Shown piece by piece: positions 18,003 through 26,775 of a stretch of DNA of 64,000 nt; within the stretch, counting starts at the first letter, position 1, and every line of letters begins with the position of its first letter. Source of the DNA: Candidatus Alistipes merdigallinarum (lineage in GTDB: Bacteria; Bacteroidota; Bacteroidia; Bacteroidales; Rikenellaceae). A program made the translations under genes and the position numbers. The stretch covers positions 142,156-206,155 of the forward strand of contig DWXH01000040.1 in the NCBI GenBank assembly GCA_019119305.1, written 5' to 3'. The notes beneath the pieces are model-generated. The model saw only the letters and a list, made by a program, of their open reading frames with translations. It did no database searches and was not told where the DNA came from.

Positions 18003-18977
18003 TCACTCGTTTACCAGACATGCCGCAACGGACAACGCCGCATAGTCTCCGATCTGTTCTCCCAGCGCCGCCGGCAGTATCCGACACACGCGACGGGCAT
18101 GCGGCAGGGCCTCCCGTTCTATTTCCTGCAAAACATACGGTTCCATCATCTCCCGGTTACGGGCATAAATACTTCCTATCACGATCGCTTCCGGATTCAA
18201 CAGATCGATAACCACGGCAAGGCCGCGCCCGAGATAGGTGGCCGAAATCCGATAGATCTCCCGTGCCAGTTCATCGCCCTCCGATGCCGCTGCCGCCACT
18301 TTCTGAGCCGTAAGTCCATCGAGCTCCTCTGCCGCACACCACGGTACACGCTCTCCCATCTGCAACCGCTCGCTCACCTTGAACCGGGCCAGCTGGGCAA
18401 TGCCTCCGCCCGAAGCGAACCCCTCGAACGAACCGCACTTGCCGTATCCGACCGGTCCGAACGGAGACAAACGGATGTGGCCCAACTCTCCGGCATTGTC
18501 GTTCGTTCCGGCGTAGAGTTTGCCATCGAGGATCAATCCGGCTCCCAGACCGGTCCCGAAGGTCAGAAAGACCATATTGCGCAACCCGCGTCCCGCTCCG
18601 AAACGCCACTCGGCCAACGCACACGCATTAGCGTCGTTGTGGATTCCGGCCCGAATACCGAACCGGTCGCTCAACATCTTCACGATCGGAATTCCGTCCC
18701 AGCCCGGCAAATTCGGCGGCGACATGACCACCCCCGTCCGGCTGTCGAGCGGACCGCCGCAACTGATTCCAATCGATGCAGTATTTTCGGCCGTCAACCC
18801 ATGTCGCGACATCAGGCTCTCGGTCTCCGTCATAATTCGGGCGATCGTCTCGTCCACCCCGGTCGTCGGAAATTTCACCTTTTCCACTATCGTCAACTCA
18901 CCGTCCGATTCCCGACCATAAATCACGGCACACTTCGTCCCGCCTATATCGACCCCCAATATATTATATTCCGCCAT
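18003..18977 (-). CDS. ROK-family sugar kinase lacking the usual zinc cysteines
   Basis: A 324-residue sugar kinase of the ROK family, expected to phosphorylate a hexose or related sugar with ATP in the cytoplasm. The phosphate loop is GVDIGGTKCAVIYG (8-21), the catalytic Asp is Asp115 in HNDANACAL, and LTFGTGLGAGLI (138-149) is the second ATP motif. The metal motif normally reading GH...CxCGxxGCxE is degraded here: His167 is present, but the three zinc-ligand Cys positions are occupied by Val, Tyr and Ser in the segment ending KCGSFEGFASG. It lacks a DNA-binding N-terminus, so it is a kinase, not a NagC-type repressor. It lies 7 bases after the mannosidase gene and 4 before gmhA. Candidate substrates are mannose, another hexose or heptose. 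Confidence 0.88.
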   Translation of the reverse strand: MAEYNILGVDIGGTKCAVIYGRESDGELTIVEKVKFPTTGVDETIARIMTETESLMSRHGLTAENTASIGISCGGPLDSRTGVVMSPPNLPGWDGIPIVKMLSDRFGIRAGIHNDANACALAEWRFGAGRGLRNMVFLTFGTGLGAGLILDGKLYAGTNDNAGELGHIRLSPFGPVGYGKCGSFEGFASGGGIAQLARFKVSERLQMGERVPWCAAEELDGLTAQKVAAAASEGDELAREIYRISATYLGRGLAVVIDLLNPEAIVIGSIYARNREMMEPYVLQEIEREALPHARRVCRILPAALGEQIGDYAALSVAACLVNE

Positions 18978-18984
18978 ACAAAAA

Positions 18985-21393
18985 CTATTTTTTCATGGGA
19001 TAAATTCCCGTCTTCGACAACAATTTACGATACTCCCCGAGATCGAAAGGCGCCTTTCCATACAGATAGTGGTTCTGCCGTACACCCTCTTCGGTCTCGT
19101 AACGGATCTGCAAAATACCCTGCCCCTCCATCACCGGAAGTTGAGCTACCTCGGATTTTCCGTTCGCTTCGACCGAATAGTCTCCTTCGTAGAGCTGACG
19201 TCCGGTCGCGACATCCGTAACGACGACATGCCCCGACACAGGACGACGCGTATCGTTCACAGCCCGGAGCGGATATTTCCCCTCCACCGGGTCGTTGATC
19301 AGCACACAGACGTTCGACTGCACGTTGGAAATAAACCGATAGGCCAACTTGGGCGAGTTATAGTAATCGGCCACTGCATCCGAAATAATCGGCCATCCGT
19401 CCCGTACATTCCACCAGATAATTCCGGTCTTCCCGTCGAACTTGTTGCCCCGCCACATCTCGACAAAGAACTTCATGGCTTCAGCCTGTACGACCTGCGA
19501 CGCGAAGATAAAATCGTCCAACTCCTCGGGCACCGATCCGAAAAGCAGTGTCACCTGATTCAGCATCAGATTATTCCGGTCATTGGTCTGTCCCCACACT
19601 TCGAAACGTCGCGTCGACTTGGTCAGCCATTCGTCGTTCCACTGTCGCCCTTCACTCCACGGGTATACTGCATCCGGCGTCATCATCCGCTCCAACGAGC
19701 TCCGGTTCGGACATCCGTGATATCCGATCTCACTGACAAAAGTACAGCTCGCAGCCGTGTAGAACGGATCTTTATAGTAACCGCGCGGTCCCCACAGATG
19801 GTTTTCGGGCAGATACTGATCGGCACTCCCCTGCTCCCAAACCGCCTGACTGTAATAGGGAGAACTGGGCAGATAGGGTCGTGTCGGATCGAACTCATAC
19901 AACACGGAAGGGATCACTTGCCGTGTCACCACATCCCGATTGGGATTGATGTTGAACGGAGCCAACGACCAGCGCAACGCTGCATCGTCCTCGTTGTTCC
20001 CGGCCCAAAGCACCAGCGAGGGATGGCTGCGGAGTTTCACCACAACCGACGTTACCTCCTCCTCTATGGCCCGGGTAAACTCCTCCCGTTGGGGATAAAA
20101 GGTACACCCCATCGTAAAATCCTGCCACACCATGATTCCGTTCTCGTCGCATAGGTCGAAAAAGTGATGATCCTCATACACGTTGCCGCCCCAACAACGG
20201 ACCATATTGCAGTTCGCATCGACCACCAATCGCATCGCATCGTCGACCAACGAGGCATCGCGACTGTGCAGTGCATCGAGCGGCACCCAGTTCGTCCCAC
20301 GCACGAAGATCCGCTCCCCATTGACGATAAAACAGAACTTTCCGGGCTCCTCCTCCAAATGGATATCCGACAGCTCGAGTTTGACCGTCCGCACACCGAT
20401 TCGCTTGGTATCCGTATCGAGCAGCGAGCCGTCGGCATCCAACAGTTGTGCCATGGCTTCATATAACGCCGGATCGCCATACCCCCGCGGCCACCAGAGC
20501 GCCACGCTGTCCAATGCGATGATATGCCGGCCCGCATGTGCGGAAAGCAGCTGTTCGCCCCGATAGACTTCCTTGCCGTCGCGGCTCATCGTAAAAACCA
20601 TCTTTGCCTTATCCAGCTTTTCAAACGGCAACCGGGTCTGGAAATCGGCGAACACCCGAGCCCGATTGTGATCGGCATCCACCTCAGCCGTCATCCAATG
20701 CACATCGACGATACGTGCCGGACTCACCGTCCGCAGCTCCACGCTGCGCCACAGACCGGCACTGACCAAACGGGGCATGATGTCCCATCCGTACATGTGG
20801 GGCGCCTTGCGCACGAATACCGACTCCTCCGACGGGAAATTACCGATACTGAATGTCCCCAACAGATGATTCTGCCCCTCCAGAACCGCCGAACGAAGGA
20901 TGACCTGCAACGTATTCTCTTCCGTCTCGTTCAAAAGATCCGTCACATCGAACCTACGCTCGATCAACATATTTGCCGAAGAGCCGACATGTTTTCCGTT
21001 TATCCAGATTTCGGCAATGCAGTCGATCCCCCCGAAAAAAAGTTCGGCCCGTTGTCCGGCCTCGAGCTTCGGAGAAGGGAACGTACGGCTGTAACACCAT
21101 TGATACCCTTCGAAGCGACGCAATCCGTTCACATTGCTGCCGATCATCGGATCGGGAATCACACCCGCCGCAAAGAGATCGAGCTCCACGTTACCCGGCA
21201 CCTGTGCAGGCACCTGCTCCATGCAATCCTGCACCCGTTCGAAATCGGCCGGATCGACGACCGCCGGATCAGGCTGCGGCCAATAGGAGAGCTTCCACGT
21301 TCCATTCAGAGAAATCGCCTCTCCCTGCGCTTCAAAACCGCTCATCGCCCACAAAATGGACAACGACAAAAGAAAACCGACACACCTTTTCAT
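18985..21393 (-). CDS. Secreted GH2 beta-mannosidase-like glycoside hydrolase
   Basis: An 802-residue GH2 enzyme with an N-terminal signal peptide (to about residue 24). Domain order: sugar-binding jelly roll (about 25-220), Ig-like (225-335), TIM barrel (340-640), C-terminal Ig-like part. The mannosidase-style segments RGTNWVPLDALHSR and WGGNVYEDHHFFDLCDENG are present. The acid/base is Glu468 (WAGNNEDD) and the nucleophile Glu555 (FVSEIGYHG). It should release terminal beta-linked mannose in the periplasm. It lies 52 bases downstream of the rhamnosidase gene and 7 upstream of the kinase gene, so the operon probably handles a glycan containing both rhamnose and beta-mannose. GH2 specificity beyond mannosidase-like is not proven. 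Confidence 0.9.
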   Translation of the reverse strand: MKRCVGFLLSLSILWAMSGFEAQGEAISLNGTWKLSYWPQPDPAVVDPADFERVQDCMEQVPAQVPGNVELDLFAAGVIPDPMIGSNVNGLRRFEGYQWCYSRTFPSPKLEAGQRAELFFGGIDCIAEIWINGKHVGSSANMLIERRFDVTDLLNETEENTLQVILRSAVLEGQNHLLGTFSIGNFPSEESVFVRKAPHMYGWDIMPRLVSAGLWRSVELRTVSPARIVDVHWMTAEVDADHNRARVFADFQTRLPFEKLDKAKMVFTMSRDGKEVYRGEQLLSAHAGRHIIALDSVALWWPRGYGDPALYEAMAQLLDADGSLLDTDTKRIGVRTVKLELSDIHLEEEPGKFCFIVNGERIFVRGTNWVPLDALHSRDASLVDDAMRLVVDANCNMVRCWGGNVYEDHHFFDLCDENGIMVWQDFTMGCTFYPQREEFTRAIEEEVTSVVVKLRSHPSLVLWAGNNEDDAALRWSLAPFNINPNRDVVTRQVIPSVLYEFDPTRPYLPSSPYYSQAVWEQGSADQYLPENHLWGPRGYYKDPFYTAASCTFVSEIGYHGCPNRSSLERMMTPDAVYPWSEGRQWNDEWLTKSTRRFEVWGQTNDRNNLMLNQVTLLFGSVPEELDDFIFASQVVQAEAMKFFVEMWRGNKFDGKTGIIWWNVRDGWPIISDAVADYYNSPKLAYRFISNVQSNVCVLINDPVEGKYPLRAVNDTRRPVSGHVVVTDVATGRQLYEGDYSVEANGKSEVAQLPVMEGQGILQIRYETEEGVRQNHYLYGKAPFDLGEYRKLLSKTGIYPMKK

Positions 21394-21445
21394 AGCCCGA
21401 TAGTTATTTGTTATTTAAATACTCCTTTCTCCCGTAAATATTTCG

Positions 21446-24103
21446 CTAATCTTGTCGGAACCGAAGTTCGTGCACACCGGCCCCCAGCTGCTGCTCCTTG
21501 CCGCATGCAATCACGGTCGCCGTCGTATTGTCCGGAATTTCCACCTTCAGCGTCACACGGTTATCCTCTCGGCTCCATTCGGAACGGATCATTCCCTGTA
21601 CCGAACGATACTCGCCTTTCACCCAATCGAGCCCCTCGACAAAATGAGGCGTGATAAAGATATGGCGGAATCCGGGCTGTGCCTCGTCGTAATTGATCCC
21701 GGCCAGCACGTTATACATCCACGCACTGATGTCGCCCAAAAAGACGTGGTTGATCGATGCGTCGCGAAATTCGGGCGAAAGCACCCACGTCTCGCCCAAC
21801 GTCGTAAAGCCTTGCGTGATCCACCATCCCCACGAGGGTGCATCCTCCTGAGTCGCCATTTTGTATACGGCATCGACATAGCCGTACTTGGTCAACATAC
21901 GCGGCACGAACTTACTGCCCAACATACCGAAATCGAGGTGATAGTCGCTCTGTTGAACCGACTTATAGAGGTTGTCGGCCACCTTCTGTTCATCGCCTTC
22001 GGGAACAATCCCCAGTGCAAGAGCCGTAGCCAGTGCAGCCTGCGATCCGTTGGCATAGAGAGCCGAATCAGCACGGTAGTATTTCTCGTTGATCTTGTTA
22101 CGCAACGTCTCGGCCTTTTGGCGATAAGGCGCCGCATCCCGGCCGGTCAACTCCGCAAAACGAGCCATCAGCACATAGTCCAAATAGTAGAAACACGGCG
22201 AGGTGAACTGCGTCGGAGTCTGCGTCTTATACGGTACCCAGTCGCCGATGCCGTAGGTCACCAATCCGTCCTGATCCTCGCGTGCACCCAGAAAGGCCAG
22301 ATATTTTTCACAAACCGGGAAGATCCGCTCAATCGCCCGGGTATCGCCATAATAGTTGTAAAGCGCATTCGGAATCACAAACATCGCCGCATCCCAAACC
22401 GGACCGATCCAATCGCTGTACCCCCATCCCGAACTCGGAATGATTCCCGCAATCTGTCCGTCCTCCAACTGGTTGTCCTCGAAATCGGCCAACCACTTTT
22501 CGTAAAAACGGATTCCGTCGAAGTTGAGCAACCCCAGATCGACCGACACATGGGCGTCAGCCGTCCAACCGTTCTTTTCGCGTTGCGGGCAGTCGGTCGG
22601 AATACTCATCAGGTTCGACAGATAGGAGCGGTTGGTTGCCGCCCATATCTTGTTCAACAGTTCGTTCGAACAACTGAACTTACCGACCGGTTCGACAGCC
22701 GTATGCATGCAGAGCGCCGTCAGATTCTCCTTGCCGAGTTTCACCGGGCGATCGGTACGCACCTCAACATATTGGAAACCGTGGTAGTTGAAATCGGGTG
22801 TAAACGTCTCGGGCTCTCCGCCCCGGAGGGTGTAGACATCGGTCTGGAACTCATGGCCGGGTTTCGGGAAGAAATAGATATCGATATTACCGGGTTCGAG
22901 GCGTCCGGACTCCTTGAGTAGCTCCCCGTATTGCATCGATACGACCGTACCGCGTTCACCCTGTATGTTCAAGCGGGAGACACCCGCCATGTTTTCGCCG
23001 AAATCGAACACATGCACCGTATCGCCGAATGAACGGACATTGACTGCTGCGATTTCCCGTACACCGATTCCGGGCATAACCTGAGCCACGAGTTTCGGCG
23101 AGGGTGCTTCGGTCTCCACCGCCGGATTCCAACCCCGGTCATCGAACCCAGGCTTGTCCCATCCCGGAAACTCCAGCCGCGCATCGTACGTATCGCCACT
23201 GTAAATATTGTTCTGCACGTATGGACCGGTATTACACTTCCAGCTGCCGTCCGAAACGATCACCTGTTTCGACCCGTCGGCAGCCACGATGTGCAGTTCG
23301 CAGATCATCCGCGCCCGGTTGCGCCACCGTGCCTTCTCGAAATCCCACGTCGCCACGCGCGGATCCTCGTTATAAAACCCATTCCCAAGGACTGCCGCCA
23401 AAACGTTCTCCTCTCCGGCCACGAGTAGATCCGTCACATCATAGGTGCAATAGAGGTTCCGCTTGTCGTAATGCGTATAGCCTGGTTCGAGCCGATTCTG
23501 CGTTACGGGTTTCCCGTTAAGTGTCAATTTACCATAGGCTGCTGCACTTACGTACAACCGCGCATGATCGATATCCGATCCTGCCATAAACGATTTCCGT
23601 AACATCGGCGCAGGAGCGAATTGTTTGTTGTGTTTGTCCGTAATCCAACGGCCGGTCCAATCCGAAACAGCTCCGAAAGCCGTCTCGAAACTATCGACCG
23701 GAGAGACAACGATACGTCCATCATCGTCCCATGCCGTCGCCTGCCAATAATAACGGGTGAACGGTTTCAATGCGACTTCCGACGCACACTCCGCAAAACC
23801 GTTGTCTGAATCCACCTCGGGAGAGTTCCACACATCCCCGTCAGCCAAAGAGTCTGCCAGCAAAGCTGCCGACGAAGCGATCCGCACCCGACAACGGGCC
23901 TGTTCGAACGCATCGTCTCCCGTATATTCCCAGGTGAATCGGGGCGGCGTACCGGCATCCAATCCGATCGGAGATACGCCGTATTCGCAACGCATATTCG
24001 TAATTTCTGGATTTCCTGCACTTTGACAGGAGATCAACAAAGCGACAGATATCGCCGACATCGATACGGACACAGTCCGTTTCCAAATGATCGATTTCTT
24101 CAT
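21446..24103 (-). CDS. GH78 alpha-L-rhamnosidase lipoprotein
   Basis: An 885-residue bacterial alpha-L-rhamnosidase with a lipobox (LLISC near residue 26), so probably anchored in the outer or inner membrane. The N-terminal opening MRCEYGVSPIGLDAG is typical of the family. Accessory beta domains span about 30-440 and the six-hairpin barrel about 445-790. The catalytic motif PTDCPQREKNGWTADAHV lies near residue 500-515 with the general-acid Glu in QREK. The C-terminal domain begins after SWGWWITQGFTTLGETW. It hydrolyses terminal alpha-L-rhamnose. It is first in the five-gene operon running down to the MFS transporter. A weak TTTCTTTG box on the minus strand near 24168-24175 is a possible promoter. 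Confidence 0.94.
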   Translation of the reverse strand: MKKSIIWKRTVSVSMSAISVALLISCQSAGNPEITNMRCEYGVSPIGLDAGTPPRFTWEYTGDDAFEQARCRVRIASSAALLADSLADGDVWNSPEVDSDNGFAECASEVALKPFTRYYWQATAWDDDGRIVVSPVDSFETAFGAVSDWTGRWITDKHNKQFAPAPMLRKSFMAGSDIDHARLYVSAAAYGKLTLNGKPVTQNRLEPGYTHYDKRNLYCTYDVTDLLVAGEENVLAAVLGNGFYNEDPRVATWDFEKARWRNRARMICELHIVAADGSKQVIVSDGSWKCNTGPYVQNNIYSGDTYDARLEFPGWDKPGFDDRGWNPAVETEAPSPKLVAQVMPGIGVREIAAVNVRSFGDTVHVFDFGENMAGVSRLNIQGERGTVVSMQYGELLKESGRLEPGNIDIYFFPKPGHEFQTDVYTLRGGEPETFTPDFNYHGFQYVEVRTDRPVKLGKENLTALCMHTAVEPVGKFSCSNELLNKIWAATNRSYLSNLMSIPTDCPQREKNGWTADAHVSVDLGLLNFDGIRFYEKWLADFEDNQLEDGQIAGIIPSSGWGYSDWIGPVWDAAMFVIPNALYNYYGDTRAIERIFPVCEKYLAFLGAREDQDGLVTYGIGDWVPYKTQTPTQFTSPCFYYLDYVLMARFAELTGRDAAPYRQKAETLRNKINEKYYRADSALYANGSQAALATALALGIVPEGDEQKVADNLYKSVQQSDYHLDFGMLGSKFVPRMLTKYGYVDAVYKMATQEDAPSWGWWITQGFTTLGETWVLSPEFRDASINHVFLGDISAWMYNVLAGINYDEAQPGFRHIFITPHFVEGLDWVKGEYRSVQGMIRSEWSREDNRVTLKVEIPDNTTATVIACGKEQQLGAGVHELRFRQD

Positions 24104-24414
24104 CAGATATAGGTTTAGGTTAAAATTCTAACTACACCGACACACTCCACTTATCGTAAATACGGCAAAGAAATATGTCTCCTTATTTTTATTAAAACGC
24201 AGCTAAAAATACCAACATTTCCTCTAATATGCAAATTGTTACTATCCAAACACACATGCTCGAAACAAACAAAATACAAACGAAAAGTCGTTTCCAAAGC
24301 ATGAAAACACGCTCGTTCCGTTTGGATAATCGTCAAAGTTTTCTTTTCTTTGTCTCATAGAGGATTTATATCACAGATATTCAAATCAGACAAATAATAA
24401 TATAATTTTTAGTT
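24104..24414. other. Divergent intergenic region between the rhamnosidase operon and the DUF5722 gene
   Basis: This A+T-rich stretch holds no convincing gene. On the plus strand TTTG (24321-24324), 20 bases, then TTTCTTTG (24345-24352) resembles a -33/-7 promoter with one mismatch and would drive the DUF5722 gene. On the minus strand the same variant box TTTCTTTG is read at about 24168-24175 towards the rhamnosidase. Both are one base off consensus, which could mean regulated promoters. Confidence 0.45.
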
Positions 24415-26649
24415 ATGTCATTTTCATTTAAAAGCGCATGGAAGTTTGGACAATTACGTCCGCTCCTGACCAAAACAAGAATCGCATGCAGTGTTATGCT
24501 TGCCACTACGGCTCTTCTTTTTGCATGTAGTGAAGATCCGGAAACACCCCCCGACGGAGGAGATCCTAATCCTCCCGATATAGAACAGGGGGATTCAACT
24601 TCTAAGCCTCAGATCGAGTACATGACCTTCAAAACCTCTTCGGCTCACGATCTTGAAATCACGCTTCAAACCGATACATCTTACAAAATCTCTACAACAG
24701 GAGAAGATCCTTATATCAGTACGAATCCTTTGACAAAGAGCAATCCGGCTGATTCTGTCGTTTTGACCTTTGAATACAAAGCGTACTCATCGATCGAAAA
24801 TTTCCAAATCTTTTTTGCCGACCCTGTTTCAGAAGAGCGATCGATAAAGGTCGCAAAGATCGAATCTGCTCGTGCCCAATGGAAAACTTTCTCGGTCGTT
24901 CTAAAAAATCAGATCGATCAATTCTCATGGGGTAAAGCAGGCGACTACCTGCGATTGGATTTCGGACAAAAATCGGGTGTCACGATCCAAATCCGGAAGA
25001 TGTACTTTAGAGCAATGACCGACGAAGAAAAAGAAGAAATAGAAGGTGACGAAGATCAGGCACAATATGAGGCAGAATTAAATACGAATCTTCAAAAATA
25101 TCTTCAAGCCAGCTACCGTTCTGAAATCACAAGTGTAGAGGTCAAACCGTTCCTAATCGACATCAAAGGGAATTGCGTCGGCGACGGAGAGTTCAGTCTT
25201 TGCGAAATTCCTCCCTATTTGGACGTAACCCAAGTCAAAGAATTCGAATATAAAACACCGATTACTGACCCTTCGTTCTCATTAAGCCTTAGCCGAACTG
25301 CAGAACGGGATGGAATAGAATATGACCGAGCTCTCTCCAAATGGGTGATCGTTAAAACCGAAGACGGGAAAGAAACAATCGATTCTCATGCCCATTATGC
25401 CGATGATATTCAAGCATCGCAATCAATGTCTCCCATGCAGCTTACGACGAAAAAAGGATTGGGTGGATTCCATCTTAATGCCGTTGAAAAAGACCTCGAC
25501 GATCTGGGTATAGGTAGCGTGACGGTTAATATACCGTTTACCGCATATATGTTCACTTCGGATAGAGGCAACTGTATTCCTTACACTTATGGAGGTAAAA
25601 CCTTCTATTTCGATCGGGGTGGTATCGAAAATCTGGATGCCACCTTACGGGCCACGACAAGACGGAATATCGTGGTTTCGGCCATCTTGCTGATTCAACC
25701 AGCAGCAAGTTGTCCTGACCCCGAGATCGGAAGACTGTTGCAACATCCCGATTACACCTCGCAGGGTATCTATACCATGCCCAACATGACCAACCCGGAA
25801 AGCGTCAACTGTTATGCCGCTGCGCTCGATTTCCTTGCCAGCAGATACTGTCGTAGCGACAACCAATACGGTCGAATCAATTACTGGATCATGCACAACG
25901 AGGTCGACATGGGACTCGATTGGACCAACATGGGAGCCAAATCGATCTGGCTTTACACGGACACCTACATGAAATCGATGAGAATGTGCTACAATATTGC
26001 ACGGCAATATGATCCAAATGCCGAAGTCCTTGGATCATTTACTCACCATTGGGCACAATCTTCAGGAGCCAATCATCCTTCGAAAGATATGCTTGAAATG
26101 ATCGTAAAATACAGTAAACTCGAAGGCGATTTTAAATGGGGTGTGGCCCACCACCCTTATCCAGATGATTTGAGTGAACCGAAAACATGGTTGGATAAAA
26201 ATGCAACATTCTCAATGAGTTCTCCCAAAGTCACTTTCAAAAATCTTGAAGTGATCAATAAATGGATTTTGGAGAGCGAAAACCTCTATATGGGAACCAC
26301 AAAACGGACACTATGGCTCTCGGAAAACGGAACCAACTCTCCGACATACAGCGAAGAAGACCTCAACGAACAAGCAGCCGGATTTGCCTACGCATGGAAA
26401 AAGATCAAAGCGCTCGACGGTATAGACGGTATCCAATGGCACAACTGGATTGACAACCGAAGCGAATACGGCCTGAGAATTGGATTACGTCGATATCCCG
26501 ATGACGAAGAAGATCCACTGGGCAAGAAACATGTATGGTATGCTTACCAAGCAGCCGGAACAGATCAGGAAGATGTTGTTTTCGAACCCTATCTCGACAT
26601 CATCGGAATCGACAACTGGGATATCGTTCAGGATTTCATCAGCCAATAG
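24415..26649 (+). CDS. DUF5722-domain lipoprotein, putative glycosidase-like
   Basis: A 744-residue protein with an unusually long N-terminus before its lipobox (LLFACSEDPETPP, Cys near residue 38), then a Pro/Gly/Asp linker. Residues about 60-200 look like a carbohydrate-binding beta-sandwich. From about 280 to the end it fits DUF5722, a TIM-barrel family: SHAHYADDIQA, GIGSVTVNIPFTAYM, NYWIMHNEVDMGLDW, GVAHHPYPDDL, LWLSENGTNSPTY and GIQWHNWIDNRSEYGLRIG. Glu in HNEVD and Glu in LSENG occupy the acid/base and nucleophile positions expected of a clan GH-A enzyme, which I infer. Activity is not established to my knowledge. Divergent from the rhamnosidase operon, with its own terminator. Confidence 0.82.
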   Translation: MSFSFKSAWKFGQLRPLLTKTRIACSVMLATTALLFACSEDPETPPDGGDPNPPDIEQGDSTSKPQIEYMTFKTSSAHDLEITLQTDTSYKISTTGEDPYISTNPLTKSNPADSVVLTFEYKAYSSIENFQIFFADPVSEERSIKVAKIESARAQWKTFSVVLKNQIDQFSWGKAGDYLRLDFGQKSGVTIQIRKMYFRAMTDEEKEEIEGDEDQAQYEAELNTNLQKYLQASYRSEITSVEVKPFLIDIKGNCVGDGEFSLCEIPPYLDVTQVKEFEYKTPITDPSFSLSLSRTAERDGIEYDRALSKWVIVKTEDGKETIDSHAHYADDIQASQSMSPMQLTTKKGLGGFHLNAVEKDLDDLGIGSVTVNIPFTAYMFTSDRGNCIPYTYGGKTFYFDRGGIENLDATLRATTRRNIVVSAILLIQPAASCPDPEIGRLLQHPDYTSQGIYTMPNMTNPESVNCYAAALDFLASRYCRSDNQYGRINYWIMHNEVDMGLDWTNMGAKSIWLYTDTYMKSMRMCYNIARQYDPNAEVLGSFTHHWAQSSGANHPSKDMLEMIVKYSKLEGDFKWGVAHHPYPDDLSEPKTWLDKNATFSMSSPKVTFKNLEVINKWILESENLYMGTTKRTLWLSENGTNSPTYSEEDLNEQAAGFAYAWKKIKALDGIDGIQWHNWIDNRSEYGLRIGLRRYPDDEEDPLGKKHVWYAYQAAGTDQEDVVFEPYLDIIGIDNWDIVQDFISQ

Positions 26650-26674
26650 AGGAGATACGATCGCAAATTGCTAT

Positions 26675-26704
26675 AAAAGACGGAATATTGTTTTTCCGTC
26701 TTTT
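26675..26704 (+). terminator. Terminator of the DUF5722 gene
   Basis: An 11-bp stem (26675-26685 with 26694-26704, arm AAAAGACGGAA), 8-base loop, followed by ATTTTT. It starts 26 bases after the stop codon. Confidence 0.9.
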
Positions 26705-26775
26705 ATTTTTCGGATAGACTAAATCGGCCGCAGATTTGTATATTTTCTAGACATACCTCATTTAAATCAATCATT

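Noticed and set aside
21452..22921. 489-codon plus-strand open frame opposite the rhamnosidase gene
   Set aside because: Antisense to a well-conserved GH78 gene, with no motif of its own.
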